Assembly (NCBI GenBank): GCA_958450365.1 | Contig: CAUEEP010000928.1 | Span: 127,501-191,500, forward strand | Source of the DNA: Mesorhabditis belari | Lineage: Eukaryota; Nematoda; Chromadorea; Rhabditida; Rhabditidae | Length of the DNA stretch: 64,000 nt | Direction: 5' to 3' | Shown: piece after piece, positions 35,001 to 46,800 of the stretch | Numbering within the stretch: the first letter of the stretch is position 1 | How the letters are laid out: the number at the start of each line of letters is the position of its first letter | Translations under genes and position numbers: made by a program | Notes under the pieces: model-generated | What the model was told of the DNA's origin: nothing | The model's database searches: none | What the model saw: only the letters and a program-made list of their open reading frames with translations

Positions 35001-38000
35001 GGGCGAATCAGCGGCCAATCTTGAAATGAGACGGCCTGGAGCATGTTGAGCGCAATCAAAATAGAGACCATCCTCAAAATCATATTCAATCTTAGGAAAT
35101 TAAAAGATTCAGTTAAAAGAATGAGTAAACAAAAATATGTAATGCAATATTGGTAAAAGAAAAGTGATACCTGTGCAAGAATGGTCTCAAAAGCGGAGAC
35201 ACGAAATTGACGAGACGCCTTTTCGGAGACTGATGAAAAGAAAACACTCTAGAAAAAGAGAAAATCATTGGGGAATTATTTTTTGAGCAAGCTACCGTAA
35301 TCATTCTAATAGTTGGCTATTTATCTGGACTCTTCTTCCGCACCTTTACCTACAATAACTCAAACTTACTCGATAACTTGCTGTAAACTACTTTCTTTAA
35401 AATTTTCTCGGTTTTTCTTTTTATCATTAAACTTTCTATATATAGAAATAATGATTTTTTAAAAAACAAACAGCTAAAGTTTGAAAGAGAAAACATCCAA
35501 GTCCGATGGAGACAAAAATGGCGACGCCGAGGAAAAGCCGATGCATCATTTCACCGTTTGAATAGGGAACCATTTGAAAACCCTGAAAATGTTTGCGAAA
35601 ATTGAAATTATCCATACATAAAGTATTATTTTGTTATCAAGATTGTCTCAAAATCCCCTAAAAATACCTCAAAAACATAGGCAAAGGCTAGTGTCATTGC
35701 CGGTAATTCTCCTCCTCGAATCAATGCACAAATCAATCCGAAAAACATTTGTGCGCGAAGGTTTTTGATTCTTCGAAATATCGCCCAAAATCCGTCTTTC
35801 GCTTTTCGTTCTTCGTTTAACAACTGAGATTTTGATAGCTTTAGCTATTCGGTTTCTGTTTGGTTTCTATTTGGTTTCTATCTGGTTTCTATTTGGTTTC
35901 TATTTCATTCGATTTGGTTCGATCGAATGAAACAGGAACCAAATAGATAGCTTTTTCTAATGCCATTCACAAACTTGTCTATCATTTTCATCAAGATCAA
36001 TCTCCTCTAATCTCAATCGGAGACTCTCTCGTGGACTTAATCCAAAAGATTCCGTCAGACTTGAGCCCCTGCAAATGGTTTCGGTTATGGTAATTACGTG
36101 GTCCAGTATTATGGCGACAACTTTTTAGGAGAATAGTTTTTCCAAAAAAAAACTTCAATCACAAGTACCACGCATTATATTCGTATTCAAAAGCGGAAAA
36201 TCTCAGCTAGATTACTTTTGTAATTGTTTTTTTTGTGTGAAAACACAGTTCTAAATCCTAAAAGACGTTGGAATGCACCCAAGTCGGCAGCCTGCTGTTT
36301 TTCTTGATTTTCTAGTTAAAAAGATTTAGAGAAAAATCTGAAGCATGCATATCTACAGTTCTCTTATCATAATAAATCTATACGAATATTTTGAAACACA
36401 AATAACAGCACAAACGTCCTTCTATCGCAAGTTCCAGACACCCTAAAACGCGCAAATTTTTCATTTTTCCAAAATGAGATTTTATTGCCGACTGTAGCCT
36501 TTTTTGGTAAGAAATTGGTTCCCTATCTGACTAAATTTGGTTCTCTATCTCTCTAAATTTGGTTCCCTATCTGACTAAATTTGTTTCCCTTTCTCTCTAA
36601 ATTTGATTCCCTATCGCTCTAAATTTGGTTCTCTATCTCTCTAAATTTGTTTTTTTTTCACTTTCTGCCTCTGCACAAGCATGCTTACATTAAAATTAAA
36701 AAAACCTTTGAAAAAGTTTTCATGAAAAATAGCCTCCAAGGCACTTCTCACGTGGAAAATCAAGAAAAACAGGAGGTGGCCACGGCTTGGGTGCATTCTA
36801 AACCCCCTTTTATAACTTAAAACTGTGTTTTCACAAAAAAAAAACAATCACAAAGGTTTTCACAATCTAGCTGAGATTTTCCGCTTTCGAATACGAATAT
36901 AATACGTGGTACTTGTGATGGAAAGTCTTTTGAAAAAATTGTTCTCCTAAAAAGTTGTCGCCATAATTCTGGACCACCCTGTAATTCATGTTAAAGGATT
37001 CGATAAACGATAAACGATAAACGATAAACGATAAACGATAAACGGATTCGATAAACGAAATCGATCGAAAATACCGTATAAAAGCTTCTCGTCCGGATGT
37101 TGTGCTCTCAACGGTTGATTGGCTCTTCAACGTTGCACGTTTCCCGCTGAAATTGATATTTTGTAGTTCCCATTTCTATTTTATAACATAATCTTTGCAA
37201 TTCTCACTTTTCCCTATGCAAATCAGCTTCAGCCAGCGAGAATCGATCGTTTTTTTCTTCTTCTTCTTCTTCTCGATTTTCTTCATCTTGCTCGAAACAA
37301 TGATTTTCTTCTCTTAATTGTTGTGCTTTCACGAGATTATGATAGATTCCCCGAATTTCCATCAATTCATCGTGATTTCCCTAAAAAGTATCCTTCACCT
37401 CTTTGTCTGCACTCAATCTCGTCAACCTGTTCCACCACTTTCCCCTCATCGATGACCAATATTTTCCCGGCTCTTTTCACAGTCGATAATCGATGTGCAA
37501 TGATCATCGTTGTGATTCCTTTCAATCGATTTATTGACCACTAAATATTTGATTATATATTCGATTTCCAGGAAATTCAAAGTTATCATCAATCCTCTAA
37601 TAGAACGCTATTCCCATAACGGGCGTACAGTCGCGTAGTCTAACTTTAAACGTCCATTTCTCCGCACTGCTTTAAGCTACAGTGTGCGCTTGGGTGTCAA
37701 ATGATAGCCCTTAAAATCTAGTATTTTTGGTACCAAAAGTGTAGTTGGGAAAAGTCTAGGAGCTGAGAAAAATATGTTTTTCTAAAAAGAAGTTAGACAA
37801 CGCGACTGTACGAGGTGTTCTATTGGAGTATTCTCAAACAATTTTCCCCTCACTTGTACTTTGCTCTCACTTTTCGCGTCGAGAGCCGAGGTTGCCTCGT
37901 CAAGAAGAAGAATCTATTTATTATACTTTTAAAGAATCAATAATTAATAATCACTAATAATCTTATTAATTGGAATTGAATACTTTTGGACTTTTCGCAA

Positions 38001-41000
38001 GCGTTCTCGCAATGGAAAGTCGTTGTTTTTGGCCGCCCGAAAGCTGTATTCCACCAGCACCCAAAATCGTTTTGTAGCCCTGAAATTTTCAAGTTTTTTT
38101 AAAAAAATGAGATTATTTTATAGACTTGTGGCAATTTCATGATAAAATGATGAGCATTCGCTTGTTTGCACACTTGTTTCACTTGTTGATCACTCAATTC
38201 CACATCACCCATCCGCACATTTTCTTCGACGGTTCCATTGAAAAGAATCGGTTCCTAAATGTGCACTTTTATAGAATAACCGTTAAGGAAAACGTTTTCC
38301 TTTTAAACCCTTTGCAATTGTTCCCCTTCTTAAAAAAACCTGTTGCACAACTCCAATTGATTGTCTCAATTGTTGTATATTGATATCTCTTATATCTGAA
38401 TGATCAATGATAATTCTTCCATTTTCCACATCATATAAACGAGTCAACAACGAGAAAATCGACGTCTTTCCGCATCCACTGCAATTAAAAAGCTCTCCAT
38501 TTTATTCTCCTCTCCTTTCATCCACCTTTTCCCTACAAGAGCCACCGTTTCTCCCGGTTCGACAGTTATCGAGAAATCGTTGAGAATCATTTTCTCACGC
38601 CGATTTGGATATCTTAAATTGTTTATTAGTTTTGATACGATTTTTAGATATCGAAATTTAATCTAATAACAGTTTTCTAGGGGGTGGGACAAATGCGACC
38701 TTCTTTTTGCGCACCTGGACATTTGCGCACCTTTTTTTTGCTGGAAAAGGCCTTAGGCAAGGCCGTAGAGCTTCGAAAATATTTCCATATAAGGGAATCG
38801 TATGCGTAGATTCCGAATTTCGACAAATCAGACCTCGCTGACACGTCAAATTTGGGCTAAAAGGCAAAAACTACGCAGCCTAACGCTTTTCCGCAGTTTT
38901 TGCCTTTTAGCCCAAATTTGACGTGTCAGCGAGGTCTGATTTGTCGAAATTCGGAATCTACGCATGCGATTCCCTTATATGGAAATATTTTCGAAGCTCT
39001 ACGGCCTTGCCTAAGGCCTTTTCCAGCAAAAAAAAAGGTGCGCAAATGTCCAGGTGCGCAAAAAGAAGGTCGCATTTGTCCCACCCCCATTTTCTAACCT
39101 GAACGAAACTCCTTCAAAAACGACTCTCCCAGTCATTTTCTCGAATCTTCGTCCATCTCTCGAAGCCGGATCGATTGGTGGAATCTAGAAATGTTTTTTT
39201 TAAAAATTTTTTAAAAATTTCGATTTTCCTTTCTTTTTCTCAACTACCCGATCAATTATATTGTAGATTTTCGCGGCGGCAACTCGGGCATTGAGCAGAA
39301 CCATCAAATGAGGAGAAATCACTCCGAGAAAATAAGCACCTAGAAGCATTTAAGAGGCTAATTTTAGTAAACAAGTAGAAAGAGATTAATATGTAAAAGA
39401 TTATTAATAAAAATGATTAATGATAGTCAAAATATGTTAAAAAGAAACCCATCAACATGGACATTGTGACAATGAAGACAACACCAGGATTCGGAATGAT
39501 TCCGATCTTTAAAAGATATCCACCATAGCTAAATAAAAGGCTTGAAAAATTGTATTCTAAATCTTATTCTTACACAAATCCAGCAGCCATAAACGAGAAA
39601 AGAATAAAAAAGAAAAGACCCGAGAAAAAGCCGCCAAAAATCCCCTTCCGAATTGCATGAGATTCGCCACGAAGAAGACATTTCTCATATCTAAAATATT
39701 CGACTAAAATCCTGTATTAAAATACAATATTCTTTTTTCTTATTAAAAGAATGAAAAGTTCTCCCTAAAGCGCACTTCTCAATCATATCTCGTTGTCCAT
39801 TGCATGCTTGCACCGTTCTCACTCCCATTATCGTTTCTTCAGCTATTGCTCCCGCTTGTCCCACACCCGCCAATTCTTTCATTGTCGCTCCATTTATCTT
39901 CTACAAACATATCTTTTACCCAATAATGATAAATTAACGATAAATTTCTTTTTTTATCTAATTTTCTCAATGTAATGATTAAAGCTAACAGTACAGAGTA
40001 GTCAGTATTTATAGAGACCAATAGATTACTAGATTACTAGATTTAAAGTTCGTTTTGTACAAATCTAATGTTAAAAAAGAAACAAACATATTCAACACAT
40101 ATACTTTAACAAGTTTAAGTCACTGTTTTTTTCAAAATTATTTCCTTTTGCGTTGATGTTTATCTAGAAACTCTTGTGGAAAGCGCTCACTGTGGTACAT
40201 CGAGTTTTTCACAAACTTATGCTGTTTTCTTGAAAGAACCAGAACTGAAATATGATTCCAACATTTTTAATGTTCCATAAATATGAAAGCTGGTGAAGAT
40301 AGTGAAGATTTTCTTATTATTAAATAGGAATAATTAGGTCTGACCCCTTCAGGTGTAACTTGGTAAACGAGTTTCAATGAATCAGCTCTTCTCATAACAA
40401 ATTGCGTAAACAGTAAAAGTAAGTGAGCATATCATGTTTGCCTCAACTATGTAATCTGTAATTAAGTGCTTTCTTAATGACTTTTTTTTTTCATAAACCG
40501 ATTTTGAAAGCGCAAAACAACCTTTAAACTCAAAAGTCCCTGTATAACGAACTCTAGCCATGAATGCTGTGCAAATGCACATAGCTGGCGCCACTCCAGT
40601 CACAACAAGCGCCAATCTCCATTCGTACACAAAAGCGATGATCAATCCCGTCAAAAACATGGCTAAGGGATTTTAAAGCTCGATGTTTTTTTTTGATATT
40701 TACCGGCTCCTCTCAATAAAAGTCCCAATTTGTCACCGATTCCCTCACGAATTCGCTCGAGATCGCTGAAAATCAATTGATTTGCATAGAAAACAGCTTT
40801 TCATAATTTTATTTAAAGTTATGAAAAGCTGTTTTCTATGCAAATTCTATGCAAATTCAATTTCTATGCAAAAAACCTAATCATAACCTAATCAAAAACT
40901 TAACAACAACTCACTCAGACAATTTTGTGCTCAACGTTCCCGAATGATTGGCATCAAGCCAGGCCGCATTTTGTCTTAACACCGAATTGATATATTCAAT

Positions 41001-42290
41001 TCGTATCGTCGAGATAACCCTCGTGCAAACCAATGCAAAACTCATATACTAAAAAGATTGGCAAAAAGATTGGCAAAAAGAAAGTGACAAGTACTTGTCC
41101 AAAATTGGAGAATATCCCGAGAATTCCCAAGCCGATCATCACATAGACATTCTCGTAGGCATCACCGAGAAATTCGGTGGAATTCGATGGGGAAATGAGG
41201 AAGACATTTGTGATTCGACCGGTGAATAAAGCAAGGATTGGTTGCGAGGCGCCTGTCATCTTTTCTTTTGAATTCATTCATCATAGATGAATGAATTCAA
41301 TTTATAAGATTTAAATGCATTATTGCCAAATTTAAGCATGGTTTTTTTTGTTTCTTTCAAAACTCACCATTAACAATAGCACAAATCAATCCGATCAACA
41401 ACAAGAAATGATCTTTTCGGTTCGTGTATCGAAACTAAAATTCATTTTTCTTCATTTCTCAATCTCTTCAATCTGTCTGTCAAATTCCATCGTCACATTA
41501 GGACTTCTAATATAGTTGACAAAACTTTTATGTTTAAAAACATTGTACAAAATGATCAATTACCCATTTCTACAATTGAAAAATGCCTCAATATTTAGAA
41601 AAAGAAAAAAGCAAATAAACAATCCCTAATCGAGTTACATTTTGTGTTTTTTTTCGAGGGTTGAAATGATTGAGTAAATATATAGAGTAAATGGAGGGAT
41701 CGGAGTGTAACTTGTGATCATTACAAGGAAAAAAAAAACAATTGTCACGTAAGGAAATGAAAACTTCATTTGCCCTTAGGAGTTGTAATTAAAGTATGTT
41801 CTCCAAAATGAGTTCTCTAAAAGATGGCCAATTTTCTCGCCTACCGAGTCTCACTCCAAGTCTCGTCAAATCTATCCACTTTTGGTGTCTTTTAGGTTCA
41901 CTCGGGAACCTCAAAAAGCACATAAATTAAACAAAAACTAGAGGATAATTTTTTTCTCTAGTTTTTGCTATTAAATACCGATAAGATTACGGTATTTTAT
42001 GGACACTTTTTAGAAAAGACAAATCTCCTGAGAGTCCACACCAATTCATTCAATGTCACTGGTCGGATATCCAATCTCTGTTTGGCCAAATCGCTTCTGA
42101 AAAGCTTTTTTTTAAAACTCAAATATTATAATATAATAATTATCAAAATGATTTCTCTATCTTAATATATTTTCTTTGCTAACCTGCACAACAAAATGCT
42201 GATGGTTTTCTCGAAAATTCCGGGTTGATAGATGGGATTCCCTTCATTTTCATCCAATCCATCAATTGTCGATTCGTGTTTTGTTGACAT
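32002..42290 (-). CDS. P-glycoprotein-type full ABC transporter (ABCB)
   Basis: ATG at 42290, TGA at 32002-32004. Order: N-terminal cytosolic part, first membrane domain ([20 protein letters not shown] at about 41400, [20 protein letters not shown] at about 40950), first nucleotide-binding domain ([57 protein letters not shown]), acidic linker (about 37250-36000), second membrane domain (36-34 kb), and second nucleotide-binding domain ([54 protein letters not shown]). All Walker, signature and H-loop motifs are intact, so it should be an active lipid or xenobiotic exporter of the plasma membrane. Introns host at least four transposable elements. Its 3' end is duplicated as a pseudogene at 25309-25795. 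Which pgp orthologue it is cannot be told here. Confidence 0.95.
33903..34428 (-). mobile_element. Deleted mariner element in an ABC-gene intron
   Basis: Inverted ends CTATTGGATTGGTGAATTGA (33903) and TCAATTCACCAACCCAATAG (to 34428) extend over about 30 bp. Just inside the left end the minus strand still encodes the last transposase residues, [20 protein letters not shown], typical of a mariner C-terminus. Inner inverted arms (about 34104-34390) flank the centre. The rest of the transposase is deleted. Confidence 0.82.
35846..35940. repeat. TTTGGTTTCTAT tandem repeat with a palindrome
   Basis: About five copies of a 12-bp unit (GGTTTCTATTTG and variants), ending in a short palindrome, TTTCATTCGA...TCGAATGAAA. 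It lies in an ABC-transporter intron. Confidence 0.75.
36093..36984. mobile_element. Long-TIR DNA element in an ABC-gene intron
   Basis: Arms of about 200 bp (36093-36305 and 36775-36984) are inverted copies. The right end read inward is TTACAGGGTGGTCCAGAATT followed by ATGGCGACAACTTTTTAGGA; the left end is TTACGTGGTCCAGTATTATG and so on. The ends resemble Tc1-type CAGGGTGGTCC termini. The centre contains the 22-bp tandem repeat at 36517-36648 and no transposase. Confidence 0.82.
36517..36648. repeat. Six-copy 22-bp tandem repeat
   Basis: Exactly 132 bp, six units of the form GGTTCCCTATCTGACTAAAT followed by TT. Variants alternate between CTATCTGAC and CTATCTCTC, so a 44-bp higher-order period is partly visible. 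It sits at the centre of the TIR element 36093-36984. Confidence 0.9.
36997..37055. repeat. CGATAAA short tandem repeat
   Basis: Seven or so copies of the 7-mer CGATAAA, just outside the right end of the TIR element, in the ABC-gene intron. Confidence 0.85.
37597..37827. mobile_element. 231-bp MITE in an ABC-gene intron
   Basis: The left end TCTAATAGAACGC.. leads to CGTACAGTCGCGTAGTCTAA; the right end in inverse gives CCAATAGAACACC.. leading to CGTACAGTCGCGTTGTCTAA. It lies between the exons ending ..ALDAKSESK and starting [10 protein letters not shown] of the first nucleotide-binding domain. Confidence 0.75.
38680..39088. mobile_element. Foldback MITE with ~195-bp near-identical arms
   Basis: From GGGGGTGGGACAAATGCGAC (38680) to GTCGCATTTGTCCCACCCCC (39088) the two halves are almost perfect inverse copies around a spacer of about 25 bp. 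The flanks repeat TTTTCTA (38673-38679 and 39090-39096), a likely target duplication offset by 1 nt. The near-identity of the arms implies a recent insertion. Matching open frames on the two strands are only the arms read outward and are not genes. Confidence 0.9.
40780..40845. repeat. 27-bp-arm hairpin next to a splice acceptor
   Basis: ATTTGCATAGAAAACAGCTT followed by TTCATAA is inverted at 40818-40845, with a 12-bp loop. It lies in the ABC-gene intron just upstream (on the minus strand) of the exon encoding [16 protein letters not shown] further partial copy (TTCTATGCAAATTC) follows. Confidence 0.85.
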
Positions 42291-43229
42291 TTTTATTTAA
42301 GAACTATTCAACGACATTCAACGAAACATCTAAATTTGAATGAAAATAAAGATCAATTGACGAAGATGCCTTCAAGAAGGAAATTCTTGAAAAACTGAAA
42401 AACTGAAAAAGTGTTCACGAATGTTTGAGAGAAATTTTTGGAGAATTCGATAAAAAAAGGTCCTTTTTTGATTACAGTATTCGTTGAATGAAAGAAATTG
42501 GAAAAAAAAGAAAATGAAACGAATATTTGTCGAAAGAAATCAAAGGCTGAAAAGGGTAAAAATGAGAAGTGAATTGAAAAGAGAAACGATTTTTTTCAGA
42601 ATTTTTTTTAAGAATTTTTTTTTTAGGCTAGATTTGTTTGTGAAAGGATTAGTGCCTTTAAATTTTTGGATGAACGATCGATGAACTTCGATGAATATCT
42701 TGGCATAAAGCTAATATTGTCAATGAAGAATCTTTTGCGATTTGAATTATACAAATTGAATTTTGCGATTATATAAAGAGGATATATTATGTGTTTTTTT
42801 TAATTTAGGAATTTGAGCTCTTGCCTGTTATCTGGGGTTTTTGGAAGATGATATGAAATAGAGTTTGATTGGAGCAGAAAATCCAGAGAAGATTCAATAA
42901 AATGAAGATCTCCAATCGATTCCCCGACCCCGAAAACCCTCGGGTACAAATTTACAGTTGAATATCTTCTCTTGTACCAAAAGAAAAGTCAAAAGGAAAA
43001 GAAGGAGATCCCAATGAAAATGACTGGCGACGTGTTCTCTGTGCGCGCTCGTAATCGCTTTCCATCTGGCATGGGGCTCTGGAATAGCGTGTGTCCCTTT
43101 TCGAGTCCGTAGATGAAACGGCATTGCCTTTTGCTCTGACACTATGCAAATTTTTGGGATCAATTTGTGCCCCAAATTTGGCTGTGTTTCTCCTGCATAC
43201 GAAGTCCTGCATCACGTTAAACCATTGCA
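42291..43229. other. Region upstream of the ABC gene with dispersed repeat copy B
   Basis: Contains the ABC promoter region (42291 to about 42900, AT-rich, no clear motif). From 42920 to 43232 it holds copy B of the sequence at 1485-1800. Two minus-strand frames remain open across both copies, but nothing is recognisable as a protein domain. Confidence 0.55.
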
Positions 43230-43232
43230 TTA
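42920..43232. repeat. Dispersed ~310-bp sequence, copy B
   Basis: Counterpart of 1485-1800 in the same orientation. In both copies the minus strand keeps HLR..KG.H.IPEP.ARW open and similar, but another frame is conserved equally well, so a coding origin cannot be proven. It lies upstream of the ABC gene. Confidence 0.6.
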
Positions 43233-43640
43233 CCTAAACAGCAGTAAAACCGAGGAAACAATGCTATGATCTGACTCGAGCGTCTCTCGATTTTCTTTGG
43301 ATTGTGTGGTCAAATCAAGTTCACAAGATAATAAATTATTATAGTATTTTTGAGTAAATGATTTCTTTTCAGTAATGAATCCATTTCTGAAAAGAATATT
43401 TCTGTCTATGAATTTCGACGAGAATTCGAGGGATTTCCTCTCGTTCCTCCCTTTTCTTTTCCTCTTTTTAACCGATTCGTCCTCATAGCAACCATCTTTG
43501 TTTTTCCCATCAAAAAGTTGCATCCCAAAGAAGATAAGAGATAAAAATAAAAGTATTAATACAATGTTTACACATTTTATTTTATTCGATTGATTGTGGG
43601 TGATGGGGGAGGGGCTGTTGTTGCCATTTTTGAGGTACAA
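43230..43640 (-). CDS. Hypothetical small protein with one membrane segment (doubtful)
   Basis: An unspliced 136-codon frame starts MYLKNGNNSPSPITHNQSNK and has one strongly hydrophobic segment (CVNIVLILLFLSLIFFGMQL), followed by a very basic stretch (KKRKRKGRNERK). That would be a type II topology. It has no recognised family and could be a chance frame or a truncated first exon. I list it because the length and the membrane segment are above chance for this AT-rich DNA; confidence is low. Confidence 0.25.
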   Translation of the reverse strand: MYLKNGNNSPSPITHNQSNKIKCVNIVLILLFLSLIFFGMQLFDGKNKDGCYEDESVKKRKRKGRNERKSLEFSSKFIDRNILFRNGFITEKKSFTQKYYNNLLSCELDLTTQSKENRETLESDHSIVSSVLLLFR

Positions 43641-43889
43641 TTTGTGTGATGACTCGTTTTTCTCGTTTTTCTGTTCTTATTCAAGAAATCATTTTTTATT
43701 TAAATTTCTAGTACTTTTCTTTATTGGAAGAGCTATACGATTCATAAATTGTCACCTAATCACAAAAATATTGCATCTAGATTAGAGAAAATGAAATCAC
43801 AAAGGAGAACACGTGTACAATCATCACAGAAATCTCGACTAAAGGAGGAGAAGGTGTACAAACGAAATTTCCTCGCTATTAACACAAAT

Positions 43890-46800
43890 TTACATATTTT
43901 CTTCCGTAATTAGATCAATTTGCATATGTTTGATCGCCTCCACTTCAACATTGACTCGACCGATAAAACTGAACAAAAGAAATAAAGAAAATCATGGAAA
44001 ATAGTCAATTTCGATACTTTACATATAACAAATGAGAGAATTGAAAAAATGTAAAAAGATGGTGATATCAAAGTTCAGCTTCATATTCCTCGAATAATCT
44101 CTTCCCTATCCTATAAAAACAAACTTATCCTACCCTTATATCTTTAGACAGTAGACCTATTCATTTTTCAGTGTGACTGTCAATAGGTGTACAACGGAAA
44201 AACGAGATTTAGCCGCTTCAACGACTACTTTTTCAGAGGTTTTTAACCAAAAGAGCTTCGAACTTTTGTGTAGCAAGAAATTCTGAAAAAGTTGCCGTTA
44301 AAGTGGTCAAATCTCGTTTTTCCGTTGTACACTTATTGAAAATCACACCGAAAAATGAACAGCTCCTACCAGACAGATTACTGTACTCATTTCTATCTTA
44401 TTTCATAATCTATTGCAATCCATTAACCCTTACCCATTATCGGGAATTGCTTCCAATTTCTTCAAATAATCCTCCGGCAATTCATGCTCACGCGCACCCG
44501 TAATGATCACCATTTTGTAATGAGGAGATGGAGCCTGTAATCGAAATGAAATCAATGAAAAGTAAAGAAGTTAACTTATTGCATTTCAAGCAGTCTAAAC
44601 ATACATGAAATTTATGATGATTTCCGTTGTATTGATATGTTCGACAAATGATCGTTTCTCCGTTTGATTCGATCGCGACTGGAAAAAAAGGAGATTTTAC
44701 TGATATAGATCTCGGATATAAGCGTTTAATCTCATAATTTAATGAATTCCTTCACTAATGTACCCTCTAATCGATGATATCCGGCCTCTTGTCGATCCAA
44801 TTCATCCGAGAATTCAAACGGAACTTTCCACACACAACCCCATACCTGTAAATAAGAGTGAATTCATGAAGAATGTAAAATATTCAGTTGAAATTGTATT
44901 TATTCGATCAATGCATATGAAATGCATGTAAATCTCTCCACCAGAGCAGCTATCCAATTTCTGTTTGATAAGAATTAAAAGTTGTAATCTTAAGCTAATA
45001 ACAACGAGTGATGCAATCAAAATGAACTTGAAAGGGAAAAAGACTTTCAAGGTGAGTACAAATGCTGAAAGTATCTATCAAAGGTTGGATAAAATTCAAT
45101 TCATTGCAGATATTGACATACAAAGTTGATAGAATCAAGAGCTAAAGTTTTTGTGTGAGTGGTTTTGTTGATTGGGATTAGTTTTGAAATATGGATATAT
45201 AAATTTGTGCTTAGAAAATCACCCGAATGAAACTATGATTTGACTGTGTTTTGTGAAGGGAGAATGGGAGGCGGGGAATGAGATGGAAAAGAGAAAGTGG
45301 ATTCACAAAGCCCGGGACCACCCACAACCTTTTAGACCACCCATCAAATTTCCTTTTCTCAATTTTGCCCGAAAGCCTAAAGGATTTTTCTATTAAAATG
45401 GATAAAAAGTAGAAAAACTTCAAAAATTGCACAAATTTCTTTTAGCTTACACGAATTTTTTTAGCTAAAGCTTACACGATTGTTCTAGATTTTACAAAAA
45501 CCAGCAAGTCAGCTGAAAAATCGACCATTAAAGGAGAGGATTTGATTGAAAAGTGGGAATGAGTTAAATTTTGATAAGTACAAGGGTATACAAAAGTGGT
45601 GAGGAATGAAACAACCTGAACAATCTTTTTAGGTTGATTTCGACACATTAGCTATTAGATTGTAAACGAAATCTTGACCTATTCTTAAATTGCTAATATC
45701 TCAGCGTAGAATCAATATATTTGAATGAGATTTTCAACGGATTATTCTCAAAAACCTAACAAGCTTAATGTCAAAATTATAAAGTTATTCGGCGATTAGC
45801 GACAAAATTATAGAAAAAAGACTACGTGAGAGTAATTTTTTTTACCTTCAGTGCTAAATTCAAAAATACAAACACATGAGAAAACAAAACAAACAACAAA
45901 ACAACAAATTTTGTTCTACTACCTTTAAAACTAGAATAATTGTAGATACTTTCTGAAAAAAAGTTTCAAAACTCTTAGCAAAGTTTATTTTATTTTTGAA
46001 TCGGGCTAAACTTTATCTAGCTGTTCCCTTGAAATCGCTGAAAATTTGATATTACTATTTTGATATTGATATAATTTGATATTTAACCAAAACTACAACG
46101 TTCTTCTGCCTAAATTTTTACCAATTGAATTACACGACAGCTCTGGAAACATTTATTCATTAAAAAAATTGACCTAAATTTCTAGCTAAATATTTTTGAG
46201 TTAACCTATTTTGTGTGGACAAAAAGGCCAAAAAGGAGTACTACAGTGCGGAGCAAAACCATACGCCACCCCCTAAATTTCAATTTTCTGCGGCTTCCGT
46301 GCCAGTAACAGAAAAACTGAAAACGTAGTTAGATTCAGGACCAAAAATAACCCTTAAACCCCAAAAATCTTCGACATAGCATGAATAGGGAAAATGTAAC
46401 AGCCAAAAAACGAAAATTCACCCGGTGCAAAACCATACGCCACCCCCCCCAAATTTTGGTGTCGTTGTAGCACCGTGTTTTTTTGTTATAACTTTGTCGC
46501 TAATCGCCGAGTAACTTTATAATTTTGGCATTAAGCTTGTTAGATTTGGAGAATAATCCGTTTAAAATCGCATTCAAATATATTGATTCTACGCTGAGAT
46601 ATTGGCAATTTAAGAAAGGGTCAATTCTTAGTTTACAACCTAATAGCTAATGTGTCAAAATCAACCTGATTATTTAGAAAGATTATTTAGATTGATTCAT
46701 TCCTTATCATTTTTGTATACCCTTGTACTTATCAAAATTTAAACTCATTATCACTTTTCAATCAAATCCTCAAATCTCCTCAATCAAATCAATTTAAGAA

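Noticed and set aside
36641..37130. Minus-strand open frames around the tandem repeats
   Set aside because: They are readings of the TIR arm and the CGATAAA repeat inside an ABC-gene intron.
38658..39097. Two near-identical small proteins encoded on opposite strands
   Set aside because: They are the two arms of the palindromic MITE read outward; no gene.
42952..43232. Frame overlapping the end of the 43230-43640 frame by TAATG, suggesting coupled genes
   Set aside because: Stop-start overlap coupling is not expected in nematodes; the region is dispersed-repeat copy B.
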